A stretch of 64,000 nt of DNA from Crocinitomix catalasitica ATCC 23190 (lineage in GTDB: Bacteria > Bacteroidota > Bacteroidia > Flavobacteriales_D > Crocinitomicaceae), in the NCBI RefSeq assembly GCF_000621625.1, contig NZ_JHXV01000022.1, positions 1 to 64,000 of the forward strand, written 5' to 3'. Shown piece by piece: positions 54,911 through 63,925 of this stretch. The position numbers were made by a program, and so were the translations under genes. The notes under the pieces were generated by a model, which was given only the letters and a program-made list of their open reading frames with translations, made no database searches and was not told the DNA's origin. Positions within the stretch are counted from its first letter, which is position 1. Each line of letters begins with the position of its first letter.

Positions 54911-57490
54911 ATGCGACAAGAACTTAAAATAATTGAAGAAATAGAAGCGTATATGATGGATGCATTAAATCCGGAACAAAAGTCTTTATTTGAAGACAAG
55001 TTGACGAATAATAGTGAATTAAAAGATCAGTATGACTTTCAAAAAGATTTGGTTGAAGGCATTCAGCGATTAGGTCTTAAAAATGATGCCATTCGCGCTA
55101 GGAAAAAGTATGTATTCCAAAAAGTTTTAAAAATTGGAGCTGTTATAATCTTAGTCGCAGCTTTAACTGGATTTGCAATTAGTCAATTCGAATCTGCATC
55201 TGAGAATAGTGAAGATCAGTTTGAAAATGTGGCCGTTGAAACTATCAATACAATACATCTTCTGGAGAATGATAGTTTGTTTGCGGAACCCAACACGATG
55301 CTCGATCAACAGTTTTTTGATCTCAATACAAAACGTGATACGGTGATTGAAACTGCCGGAGGAGCGGTGATTTTTGTTCCTGCTAATTCGTTTGATACAG
55401 ATTTGAATGAGGTGAATTTTCTTGTTCAAGAAGCCTTAAAAGTCGAAGATATTTTGCTTGCTGGATTGAGTACAGAAACAATGGAAGGAGACAGTTTAGA
55501 AAGTGGCGGAATGCTTTATTTTGATGCTTTTGCTAAGGATAAACGTATTGGTTTACGTAATGATTTGATTGTTGATATTCCTGCATATACTGATAAACCT
55601 GAAATGATGTTCTACGATGGCAAGAAGATGGATAATGGTGAAATTAAATGGACCAACCCCAAGCCTTTTGAACGTCCTTTAAAAGCAGTAGATATTTTGA
55701 CTTTAGATTTTTATCCGCCAAAATATGAACCTAAAATGGACGAATGGGGTTATTTGAATAAGGACTTTAAGGATAGTTTGTATTATTCGTTTGGGGATGA
55801 GTTTGGAAATGTGTCTATTCCTGATACCGCAGGACTTCAAGAATTATTGATTGGTACGATTAGTCCTACACTTATGTTTATGCCGTTCCCGCAGGATGAT
55901 CTTTATCATTCAAAAGTACAAATAGACTCTTCTATTGCAATAAATGAATCCCAACGTTTATGCGGTTTAAACCCGATTCTCGTTAAAACAATTTGGAATA
56001 GGACCTTTAACAATACCAATTTAGCGACTAAAGAATTCGAGGCACGGATGCCATTGATTCATGAATCTTGTGATGATGCTATTTTAGAATTGTACATCAA
56101 GAATTTAGATAAGAAATTAGCAACAGTCGACTCGATGGCGATGAGACGAACAAGCGGATCATTGCGTCGAAAATTTGCAGCTTTTGCCAAATTGAATCAA
56201 GGTAAGGTTGATGTTTCAACAAAGGCGGGGAATAAATTGGCTGATTATTACCGCAAAAAAAGTAAAGAATTCTCGGCATCCATTAAAACGGCACAGAAGG
56301 AATTTTGGGATGAACAAAATGATTTAGATCAGAAGTATATTGATCAGAATGCAAAAGCAAATAAAAACTCGAATCAAAGTCGCAAAGATTTGCAGGCAGC
56401 AGAAACCAAATTTATTTCGGACAAAGTATACAAAGCTTTGGATATGGATAAAAAAGGAAAACCGAATAATCGTAATATCCAATTGGGCAATCGTGGTTCA
56501 AATACTGGAAATGTAGCTTCCGCATTAATAGAACCAGAAGAGCCGGTACATAATTCGGTTATCGTTCCACCGAGCCGACCAATTGTTAGAGCCAATGTGA
56601 GTAATTTAGGTTGGTATAATGTTGATTGTTTGATGTCTTTAAGTCAAATGAGAACAACAGCTAAAATTAAAGGGAACAATAGAACGACAACTGTCAGTTT
56701 TGCGCCTTGGCAACTGAATATAGCGAATAACGAAGCTTTTGATAAGGTGACGGTCTATATGATTCCGAAACAATTTACTTCTTATGTAAAGTTGTATCAA
56801 TCCAATAACAACTATAAATATAGTTTGAATAATGATTTAGCGTATGATGTTGTTGTCATAGCTTGGAGTGGTGATAACTTTTATGCAAGCTCGGTAAAAG
56901 TAAAGGGAAGCAATCAAACAGTTCAGTTAAAACAAGCTAAGATGAAGGATTGGAAAAAATCAATCGCGAATAATTTTGAGTCTATTACTAATTTTAGTGA
57001 TGAGATTGACTTTCAAGAATTTGTGCAAACGGATCAAAAGCGGCAGAATACTAATCAAGCCAAACGCGATTTAAAGCGTAAAATCAGGCCTTATATTTTT
57101 GATTGTAATTGTGCGGTGGAGCAAGATGATATTGAAATTGTATCTGTTGAGCATTTGTCTAATATTAGGAATCAACGAGCTATACTAGCCAGTGAGGACG
57201 AGCCGCGTTTTCCTGGAGGTGAAAGAGAAATGTCTCAATTTGTGGCAAATAATATTAAACTACCAAATATAGATAACTTAACTATTAATAATAGTACAGT
57301 TTATGTGAGTTTTTTAGTAACCGAAACGGGAGAACTAAAGAATGTTAATACGATAAGAGGGGTACATCCATTAATTGATGAAGAAGTTATGCGTGTTGTT
57401 AAGTCTATGCCGAAATGGACACCCGCACAGCAAGATGGTAAAGCTGTGGCTGTTGAATTTACTCTTCCAGTAAATGTTCGTTATAATTGA
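54911..57490 (+). CDS. anti-sigma-like membrane protein with C-terminal TonB domain
   Basis: 859 residues. Cytoplasmic part 1-75 resembles Bacteroidota anti-sigma N-termini (IEAYMMDALNPEQKSLFEDK, then ELKDQYDFQKDLVEGI) but has no zinc-binding HxxxCxxC. One membrane helix at ~77-97 (VLKIGAVIILVAALTGFAIS). A long periplasmic region of ~660 residues follows, with a Lys/Gln-rich helical stretch at ~415-520. The C-terminal TonB domain is at ~762-859 (EPRFPGGEREMSQFV, VYVSFLVTETGELKN, MPKWTPAQQDGK). A single protein combining anti-sigma-like, periplasmic and TonB C-terminal parts is unusual. Role inferred: coupling an envelope signal to the sigma factor encoded 4 bases upstream. Confidence 0.8.
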   Translation: MRQELKIIEEIEAYMMDALNPEQKSLFEDKLTNNSELKDQYDFQKDLVEGIQRLGLKNDAIRARKKYVFQKVLKIGAVIILVAALTGFAISQFESASENSEDQFENVAVETINTIHLLENDSLFAEPNTMLDQQFFDLNTKRDTVIETAGGAVIFVPANSFDTDLNEVNFLVQEALKVEDILLAGLSTETMEGDSLESGGMLYFDAFAKDKRIGLRNDLIVDIPAYTDKPEMMFYDGKKMDNGEIKWTNPKPFERPLKAVDILTLDFYPPKYEPKMDEWGYLNKDFKDSLYYSFGDEFGNVSIPDTAGLQELLIGTISPTLMFMPFPQDDLYHSKVQIDSSIAINESQRLCGLNPILVKTIWNRTFNNTNLATKEFEARMPLIHESCDDAILELYIKNLDKKLATVDSMAMRRTSGSLRRKFAAFAKLNQGKVDVSTKAGNKLADYYRKKSKEFSASIKTAQKEFWDEQNDLDQKYIDQNAKANKNSNQSRKDLQAAETKFISDKVYKALDMDKKGKPNNRNIQLGNRGSNTGNVASALIEPEEPVHNSVIVPPSRPIVRANVSNLGWYNVDCLMSLSQMRTTAKIKGNNRTTTVSFAPWQLNIANNEAFDKVTVYMIPKQFTSYVKLYQSNNNYKYSLNNDLAYDVVVIAWSGDNFYASSVKVKGSNQTVQLKQAKMKDWKKSIANNFESITNFSDEIDFQEFVQTDQKRQNTNQAKRDLKRKIRPYIFDCNCAVEQDDIEIVSVEHLSNIRNQRAILASEDEPRFPGGEREMSQFVANNIKLPNIDNLTINNSTVYVSFLVTETGELKNVNTIRGVHPLIDEEVMRVVKSMPKWTPAQQDGKAVAVEFTLPVNVRYN

Positions 57491-57591
57491 ATTTAAAATA
57501 AAAAAACGGGTTTTGCTAAAGGTTTTGACGGCAAAGAATTTAATATTAAAGGTTTCGTATTTTTTATTCGAAATTTAATAGTTTACTCTAT

Positions 57592-57745
57592 TTCGCTGCC
57601 GCGCGATTGTTTCGCGTGGCTTTTTAGTTATTAGCAAGGGATAAGTCCATGAATTATTTTTGTTCAAACATTCGTAACCACGCGATGCAATCGCGAGGGA
57701 TCCTATAGGAATAATTATTTTTTGGAGGTTATCTTTTCTCGAGTA
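57592..57745. repeat. element A, single dispersed copy
   Basis: GCCGCGCGATTGTTTCGCGTGG, the AAGGGATAAG spacer, the inverse arm CCACGCGATGCAATCGCGAGG, then GGGATCCTATAGGAATAAT and a GGAGGTTATCTTTTC stretch, as in the array at 52954-53960 but truncated at the end. It is preceded by GTTTACTCTATTTCGCT, similar to the unit junctions of the array. Confidence 0.85.
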
Positions 57746-57780
57746 GGTGAGACTAATAAACATTAATACGATTCCAAGTT

Positions 57781-57890
57781 CGCGTTAGCGATAGCAGTGG
57801 ATATCCTTTTTTTATCCATCCGCGTCAGTCGGAGGATAAAAAAAGATAAGAACGAATAGCGCGACCCCGCACCTCCGGGGTAACGCCCAA
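57781..57890 (+). repeat. dispersed element B, copy 3
   Basis: Near-identical ends to the copy at 54107 (GCGTTAGCGATAGCAGTGG, GATATCC, GATAAGAACGAATAGCGCG, CCCCGCACCTCCGGGGTAAC). The internal hairpin differs (TTTTTTTATCCATCCGC with GGAGGATAAAAAAA). It lies 36 bases after element A, mirroring the A-then-B order on the other side of the sigma unit. Confidence 0.8.
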
Positions 57891-57973
57891 TTTTAGAAAA
57901 TAAGATACTTTTAATAATTTATACACCTCAGTTCTAACACATACATCAGGCTATCAACTCAAGACTAATAACT

Positions 57974-58019
57974 ATTTTACCCCATCTAAAAAAGGAAGTT
58001 TTTTTAGATGAGGTAAAAT
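57974..58019. promoter_or_regulatory. 20-bp near-perfect hairpin in the leader of the VWA gene
   Basis: ATTTTACCCCATCTAAAAAA (57974-57993) pairs with 58000-58019 with one wobble and a six-base loop. It ends 49 bases before ATG 58069. With A- and T-rich arms it could be a terminator for upstream read-through, an attenuator, or a binding-site dyad. Confidence 0.55.
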
Positions 58020-58068
58020 TAAATGAACCTTTTCGACTTTGAGTTTTACAGGAGGGAAAGAAGAAATT

Positions 58069-59958
58069 ATGAAAGGTTTAAATATATTATTTGCAATGCT
58101 GTTTTTCACTTCAAGTTTATTTGCAGCGACAAAAACAGGAACAATTAGTGGTTCGATTAAGGATAAATCGAATCAGAATCCGATAGAAGGGGTTTCGGTG
58201 AAAATTCAAAACGAAGCGGACAAAAAGGAACTTATTGTTTTGACGGATAAGTCAGGGAATTTTGAATTTAAAGATGTGCCTGTTGGTTCTTATTATTTAA
58301 CGGCAACATTTATTGGTTATGCAAAATACCGAAAATCGAATGTGGCGGTACTCGACCAAAAAATTAAAAAAATCAATATTAATTTGGTTGTGAATGTTGC
58401 TCCTCCAGAAATTGTGATGCATGACGAAGAGGTTGTGATGACGGATAATGTGGCTCCTGTTATGCATATGGAATCTAAATCGAATAGAAGTTATGCACCG
58501 ACTGGTTTTGCTGGGAATGGTTTTACAGGTAAACGTGAAAGTGTCTATCACAATACCGAATCTTATGCAGGCATGGATGAAAATAGATTTAAGGAAGTTG
58601 CTTTAAGTCCGCTGTCTACTTTTGCTGCTGATGTGGATGCTGCATCATATTCTAATATTCGTCGTTTTTTAAGTACGGGGGTTAAACCAGATAAAGGTGC
58701 TGTTCGTGTTGAAGAGATGATTAATTATTTCACTTACGACTATCCGCAACCTAAAGGAGACGATCCATTTTCAATTACAACAGAAATTGGTGATTGCCCA
58801 TGGAGTGATAATAAATTAGTACATATTGGCTTACAAGGTAAGCGCATTGAAACGGATAATTTGCCTCCGAGTAATTTAGTTTTTCTATTGGATGTTTCAG
58901 GTTCGATGGGGACACCAAATAAATTGCCTTTATTAAAAAAGTCATTTAAGATGCTTGTAAACGAGTTGGGCGAGAAAGATAGAATTGCAATCGTTGTTTA
59001 TGCTGGGGCTGCAGGAACGGTCTTAGAATCGACCACAGCGGATAATAAAGAGACAATATTGGATGCATTAGACAAATTAAACGCTGGAGGATCAACGGCA
59101 GGTGGCCAAGGAATTGAATTGGCTTATAAAGTTGCCCAAGAACATTTTATTAAAGGCGGAAATAACCGTGTGATTTTAGCAACTGATGGCGATTTTAATA
59201 TTGGAATGAGTTCGGATGCTGCGATGAAAGATTTGATTGAAAAGAAAAGAGCGACGGGTGTTTTCTTGACTTGTTTAGGTTTTGGAACGGGGAATATCAA
59301 GGATTCTAAAATGGAAATGTTGGCGAATAAAGGGAATGGAAACTATGCTTATATCGACAATGTTTTTGAAGCGAAAAAAGTCTTGGTGACTGAAATGGGA
59401 GCGACGCTATTAACGATTGCGAAGGATGTAAAAATTCAGGTTGAATTTAACCCATCGATTGTTTCGTCATACAGATTAGTGGGATATGAAAACAGATTGC
59501 TAAATGCTGAAGATTTTAATGATGATACAAAAGATGCTGGTGAAATAGGAGCTGGTCATTCGGTAACTGCATTGTACGAAGTTGTATTGGTTGGTGACGA
59601 AGAGCCTTCAAAGGATCAATTGCGTTACCAGGAAGCAAATAAAGATAAAGCAAAAACGTACGGGAATGAAATTCTAACGGTTAAGTTCCGTTATAAACAA
59701 CCAGATGGTGATGTGAGTAAATTGATAGAAAGAAACCTAGAAAACAAGATCACATCGAAGGCTGCATTGTCGAATAACTTTAATTTCTCAGCAGCGGTTG
59801 CTGGTCTTGGAATGTTGTTACGAGAATCAGAATTTAGTAAAGATTTAACTTATGATGATGTGTATCAATTGGCTGTAAAAAGTAAAGGGGATGATAAGAA
59901 TGGCTATAGAGCTGAGTTTATTCGTATGGTTGAAGCAGCTGAATTGATTTATAATTAG
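58069..59958 (+). CDS. YfbK-like secreted von Willebrand factor A protein
   Basis: 629 residues from ATG 58069, chosen because GGAGGG lies 12 bases upstream and the protein then begins with a signal peptide (MKGLNILFAMLFFTSSLFA); the longer TTG frame adds only ten unlikely residues. Residues ~22-105 form a carboxypeptidase-regulatory-like domain (ISGSIKDKSNQNPIEGVSVK). The YfbK N-terminal region (FAADVDAASYSNIRRFLSTG, VRVEEMINYFTYDYPQP) precedes the VWA domain (~265-435; MIDAS DVSGSMG, TDGDFNIG). A DUF3520-like C-terminus follows (LLTIAKDVKIQVEFNP, FNFSAAVAGLGMLLRES). Likely envelope or secreted. Leader shares TTTTCG and GGGAAAGAA elements with the sigma gene. Confidence 0.87.
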   Translation: MKGLNILFAMLFFTSSLFAATKTGTISGSIKDKSNQNPIEGVSVKIQNEADKKELIVLTDKSGNFEFKDVPVGSYYLTATFIGYAKYRKSNVAVLDQKIKKININLVVNVAPPEIVMHDEEVVMTDNVAPVMHMESKSNRSYAPTGFAGNGFTGKRESVYHNTESYAGMDENRFKEVALSPLSTFAADVDAASYSNIRRFLSTGVKPDKGAVRVEEMINYFTYDYPQPKGDDPFSITTEIGDCPWSDNKLVHIGLQGKRIETDNLPPSNLVFLLDVSGSMGTPNKLPLLKKSFKMLVNELGEKDRIAIVVYAGAAGTVLESTTADNKETILDALDKLNAGGSTAGGQGIELAYKVAQEHFIKGGNNRVILATDGDFNIGMSSDAAMKDLIEKKRATGVFLTCLGFGTGNIKDSKMEMLANKGNGNYAYIDNVFEAKKVLVTEMGATLLTIAKDVKIQVEFNPSIVSSYRLVGYENRLLNAEDFNDDTKDAGEIGAGHSVTALYEVVLVGDEEPSKDQLRYQEANKDKAKTYGNEILTVKFRYKQPDGDVSKLIERNLENKITSKAALSNNFNFSAAVAGLGMLLRESEFSKDLTYDDVYQLAVKSKGDDKNGYRAEFIRMVEAAELIYN

Positions 59959-59985
59959 AACTAAACTATTAGTTGAAGAAATATA

Positions 59986-60018
59986 AAAAGGGTTGGCACA
60001 TTTTGCGCCAACCCTTTT
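59986..60018. terminator. bidirectional intrinsic terminator between convergent genes
   Basis: AAAAGGGTTGGC (59986-59997) pairs with GCCAACCCTTTT (60007-60018), nine-base loop, A/T flanks. It lies between the plus-strand stop at 59958 and the minus-strand stop at 60037, so it can serve both. Confidence 0.9.
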
Positions 60019-60036
60019 ATTATTTATTAAAAGCTA

Positions 60037-61818
60037 TTATTTTTTTACAATTTTTTGAGTGAATTGTTCTCCATTATTATTTGTAAAATTCAAAATATAT
60101 ATACCAGTTTTAAATTCGCTACCATCAATATTGATCTGATAAATTTCATGATCAAAATTTTGTGATTGGTAAACAATTTGTCCTAGTGTATTTCGGATAG
60201 TGAAATAGCCACCTTCATTTTTCTGGTTGAGGACAACATTAATAGACTCGTTAAAAGGATTAGGAATTGTTTTAATATCCGTCAGTCTATCTTCATTCAT
60301 TTTATTTGCATTGCTAAATTCGTCCACGCGCTGATCTAAAATCATTGGGCTATCAACAATTTCGTCGCAATAAATGAAGCGTTTAGTTTTAGTTTCCTTT
60401 GGATCTAGCTTAGGATTGTAGTACTTGATAGGATCGTATGTGATTTTAGTATCTACAATTTTAACGCTCTTAATTTTAAGCTCTTTGTATTTATCTCTTT
60501 TAAAACAAGGCATTTCCCATCCAAGATTAGTCGTTACAATATCGATACCGAAATTGCTACCAACTTCTCGGGCACCAATAAATGCATATCCATCAACATC
60601 GCATCGTTCAGTTAATATTTCTTGATTAAAGATATAAGGATGTTCGCCGCTAAACGTTGAGAAAACACCACCGCCATGTGCGTGAAAATTTGGTGAGCTT
60701 GCTGGCCAATGTTGATAGTGAACCATCCCGCCACTTTCTTTCTTAAACTCAGTAATCCATGGAATTGCATTATTGGAAGTAATACCATCTGTAAATGTTC
60801 TGAAGTACCCACAAGCTACTAATAAACGTGGATCGCTAAGGGATTGTTTTAATTCGAATCCTGCAGCATTAGATGAACCATAATTTGGATCCAACTCTAA
60901 ATAATAATTACTCGTTGGTACTGGACTTCCCATTACATCCTCAATTATACTAATTTGTGGATTGTGAATAATGCTATTGTTGGACATTAAATAAACGCGA
61001 TCTTCAAAATCAGAATAGATTGCAGAAACACCAATATGCTCAGAATTGGTACTTTCAAACGATAAATCAGTTTGTAAACCTAAATTAAAATCGACAAACA
61101 TAGAAAGTACTCCTTGTGTTGCATAATTAGGAGCTCCATATTTTAGACCAATACTTCCCGTTAGGTAATATCCTTTTCCTTTAATTTCAACAATATCGTT
61201 GATCGATGAATGCCCGTCAAGTTCTTGCGAAATTTGAATGTGATCGAGATAATTTAATGAATTATCAAATCTAACAGTAATGGCTTTATTTCCACCAAGT
61301 GGATAACTATCCATTGCATCTGCGTAGAAACCGCCAACAATATATTCGTCTTTAGACTGAGAATAAATTACATTTGTTCCAGCTGAAACACCAGATTGGA
61401 AGCTGGTTAATGCATGATCTGTTATAAATGTACCACCAATGTCAAACTGTACTACATATAAATCTTTAGTACCTGTTTTTTTAGATAGAATATAACCTGT
61501 AACGACCAAGTTTTTCTTTCCGTCAAAACAAATATCTAATGCTCTATCATCTTTTGAATGATCTATGATTCTTTCCCAAATCATATTTCCATTTAAGTCT
61601 AATGCAAATACATGGATGTCATTATTCCCTGACGCAGCATCGAATAAGGTTCCTGCGCAAAAATAGGCCTTTCCACCTTTTCCCATACTTTCTATGGAAT
61701 AATGATTAAAGTCAATTTTTTCTGTCGCAAAAGTACTTTGAAAGGCTTGTCCGAATGAACTACCTGCCATCAATAGGCATATGCCTAATCCGATGTTTTG
61801 TAATAATTTCGTTTTCAT
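60037..61818 (-). CDS. T9SS type A sorted secreted protein
   Basis: 593 residues. Signal peptide 1-24 (LMAGSSFGQ). The body looks like a beta-propeller-type protein (ALDLNGNMIWERIID, YVVQFDIGGTFITD and similar blades). No enzymatic motif is visible. The type A C-terminal domain covers ~515-593 (KTIPNPFNESINVVL, IRNTLGQIVYQSQ, TGIYILNFTNNNG, KIVKK). T9SS cargo for secretion or surface attachment. Its upstream region (61819-62056) carries a 21-base-spaced direct repeat and is followed by the AraC-type regulator gene, a plausible controller. Confidence 0.84.
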   Translation of the reverse strand: MKTKLLQNIGLGICLLMAGSSFGQAFQSTFATEKIDFNHYSIESMGKGGKAYFCAGTLFDAASGNNDIHVFALDLNGNMIWERIIDHSKDDRALDICFDGKKNLVVTGYILSKKTGTKDLYVVQFDIGGTFITDHALTSFQSGVSAGTNVIYSQSKDEYIVGGFYADAMDSYPLGGNKAITVRFDNSLNYLDHIQISQELDGHSSINDIVEIKGKGYYLTGSIGLKYGAPNYATQGVLSMFVDFNLGLQTDLSFESTNSEHIGVSAIYSDFEDRVYLMSNNSIIHNPQISIIEDVMGSPVPTSNYYLELDPNYGSSNAAGFELKQSLSDPRLLVACGYFRTFTDGITSNNAIPWITEFKKESGGMVHYQHWPASSPNFHAHGGGVFSTFSGEHPYIFNQEILTERCDVDGYAFIGAREVGSNFGIDIVTTNLGWEMPCFKRDKYKELKIKSVKIVDTKITYDPIKYYNPKLDPKETKTKRFIYCDEIVDSPMILDQRVDEFSNANKMNEDRLTDIKTIPNPFNESINVVLNQKNEGGYFTIRNTLGQIVYQSQNFDHEIYQINIDGSEFKTGIYILNFTNNNGEQFTQKIVKK

Positions 61819-61985
61819 TTTATTAAGTTTTAATGTTGTGCCTACTCTGTTTTGGGTTTTCGGCGTTCACCATTTAATAAAGTGAGTATTTATTATAATA
61901 TGTATTGGATCCTAACCGTATTATAAAAAACACAAATTTTTAATTACTCGAGTTGTGATAAATTTCTGATTTTTGTCGAAGAGCG

Positions 61986-62023
61986 AATGAAACAAATGTC
62001 ATTTATAATGAAACAGATGTCAT
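61986..62023. promoter_or_regulatory. candidate AraC-type site: direct repeat AATGAAACA(A/G)ATGTCAT, 21-bp period
   Basis: A 17-base word at 61986-62002 recurs at 62007-62023 with one mismatch and a start-to-start distance of exactly 21 bases, two helical turns. AraC-family dimers classically bind direct half-sites with this spacing. It lies 170-205 bases upstream of the type A gene at 60037-61818 and next to the gene for an AraC-type hybrid regulator. Confidence 0.5.
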
Positions 62024-62056
62024 GGTTTTTGAATAAAATTATAAAACCGTATTGAT

Positions 62057-63925
62057 TTAAATGCTTGATTTAAAGTCGCTAGGCGTGCTCTCAAAGCGTT
62101 CTTTAAAGGCTTTATTGAAGGCTTGAGAACTGTTAAACCCGGTATCGATCGCAATGGATGTTATACTCAAATTACTTTTGAGGATCAATTCTTTGGCTTT
62201 CTCAAGTCGATAACATTTTATGTATTGAGATGCGGACAATCCAGTGAGTGCTTTCAATTTATTGTGCAAACTATTCCTGTTTAATCCTAAATCAAGACTG
62301 AATTGTGCTACACTATAGTCGCCATCTTGATAATGATTTTCAAGAATTTTATTCACTTTTTGAATGAATTTGTCTTCATTTTGCTCGTTATCGGAGATGT
62401 TTGTCGGGTCTAATAAGTTTTTGTTGAATATGTTTTTTAGATTTTCTCTTTGTCGAATGAGGTGTGAGATATGCGCAAATAATTCTTCCGGATGAAATGG
62501 TTTAGTAATATATCCATCTGCATCAAATTGGAACCCCTTTAGTTTATTGATCAATCCTGTTTTGGCAGTTAAGAGTAAGATAGGGATATGGGCCGTATTG
62601 ATATTACTCTTTATTGATTTGGTTAGAGAAATTCCATCTTTTAAAGGCATAATGATATCACTCACAATTAAATCTGGTATTTTCTCAATCGCTTTTGCCT
62701 CTCCAATAATGCCATTTTGAGCAGTGATTATTTTATATTGAGGAGATAAAAGATTGCAGAGTAATTTCATAATTGCTTCATTGTCTTCAACAATTAAGAG
62801 GGTATGTTTTTTATTATATGGTTTATAATTGGCTGCATAAGGCATACTTGTATTTTGAAGGATCGTATTGACGTTTGATGCGTTATTCATTTCGCTATCC
62901 TGGTAAATAACAGGAAGTTTAATTTCAAAACAGATGGTGCTTTCATTTATAAGATATGCTTTGATTTTACCTTTATGTGCTATTATGATTTGTTGGGTGA
63001 TTGATAACCCAATACCAGAACCTTTATAACCAGCTGTTGTAGCACGGTATGACCGATCAAATAGTTTTGAAATTTCTTCTTCACGCATTGGTTCGGTATT
63101 ATTGGTGATTTTAAAATGTAAATTTTCACCTTTTTCAGCCGACTCTATCGCACAGTTAAAATGTAATTTGGTGCCATTTGGCGCATTTTGATAAGCATTG
63201 ATGAATAAATTATTCAACACTATTTTTAATTTTTGTTTATCGGCTTCAATCCAAATTTCTGCGATTTCAATATTCCAAGATATTTCAATCTCTTTTTTGT
63301 TGAATAAGGGTATGAAACTGGCATGAATACTTTCTAAAATTGGATTTAGGTTAAATTTACTTTTCGTCAATGCCAGTGTACCAGATTTTAATTTATTGAC
63401 TTCATCTATTTCATTAACCATTGAAATAAGTTGCTCTGTATTCTCAAGAATGTTAGCGTAAATTTCTTTGTCTTTGCCTGCTACATACCCCATTCGATTG
63501 AGTATTGGCACCCTTATTAAGGTCAGTGGGGTTCGAATGTCATGTGATATATTGGTTAATAAAGTTTGTTTGATATCGGCGAGTTCAAGTTTTTCTTTGG
63601 TTTCTTTTTCTATCTGATCATCAATAGATTTTTGATGGTTTAGTGCTGCCTGTTTTCGCTGCTTATATTTTTTGAGGATAAACAGTATTATAAGCATTAG
63701 GAAGATACCTGCAAATACCAATACAATATTCGTATTCACAATAAAAGAAGAAGTGTTCAGTAGCTTAATCTCACTTTGATGCGCAACTATACTTGGTCGA
63801 TGAAATGTATTTTGTTTTAAATCAAATTTGCGTAAATGAGTTGATAAAGAGTCATAGTGTAAACACAGTTTTGTAAAGTTTATGCAACTGAAAGACACAG
63901 TAACATGTACTAAATATTTAACCAT
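62057..63925 (-). CDS. hybrid two-component regulator (histidine kinase, receiver, AraC-type HTH) without large sensor domain
   Basis: 622 residues. Residues 1-65 are short and atypical. One membrane helix at ~68-86 (IVLVFAGIFLMLIILFILKK). HisKA near 115-180 with H-box NISHDIRTPLTLI, then HATPase (KLKIVLNNLFINAYQNAPNG, GSGIGLSITQQII). Receiver ~375-490 (LLIVEDNEAIM, phospho-Asp in IVSDIIMP). AraC HTH ~520-622 (NRNSLHNKLKALTGLSASQY, SITSIAIDTGFNSSQAFNKA). The usual ~700-residue periplasmic propeller sensor is absent, though CLHYDSLSTHLRKF looks like a blade remnant. The ATG lies in a TAATG overlap with an upstream frame that runs off the window. Confidence 0.87.
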   Translation of the reverse strand: MVKYLVHVTVSFSCINFTKLCLHYDSLSTHLRKFDLKQNTFHRPSIVAHQSEIKLLNTSSFIVNTNIVLVFAGIFLMLIILFILKKYKQRKQAALNHQKSIDDQIEKETKEKLELADIKQTLLTNISHDIRTPLTLIRVPILNRMGYVAGKDKEIYANILENTEQLISMVNEIDEVNKLKSGTLALTKSKFNLNPILESIHASFIPLFNKKEIEISWNIEIAEIWIEADKQKLKIVLNNLFINAYQNAPNGTKLHFNCAIESAEKGENLHFKITNNTEPMREEEISKLFDRSYRATTAGYKGSGIGLSITQQIIIAHKGKIKAYLINESTICFEIKLPVIYQDSEMNNASNVNTILQNTSMPYAANYKPYNKKHTLLIVEDNEAIMKLLCNLLSPQYKIITAQNGIIGEAKAIEKIPDLIVSDIIMPLKDGISLTKSIKSNINTAHIPILLLTAKTGLINKLKGFQFDADGYITKPFHPEELFAHISHLIRQRENLKNIFNKNLLDPTNISDNEQNEDKFIQKVNKILENHYQDGDYSVAQFSLDLGLNRNSLHNKLKALTGLSASQYIKCYRLEKAKELILKSNLSITSIAIDTGFNSSQAFNKAFKERFESTPSDFKSSI

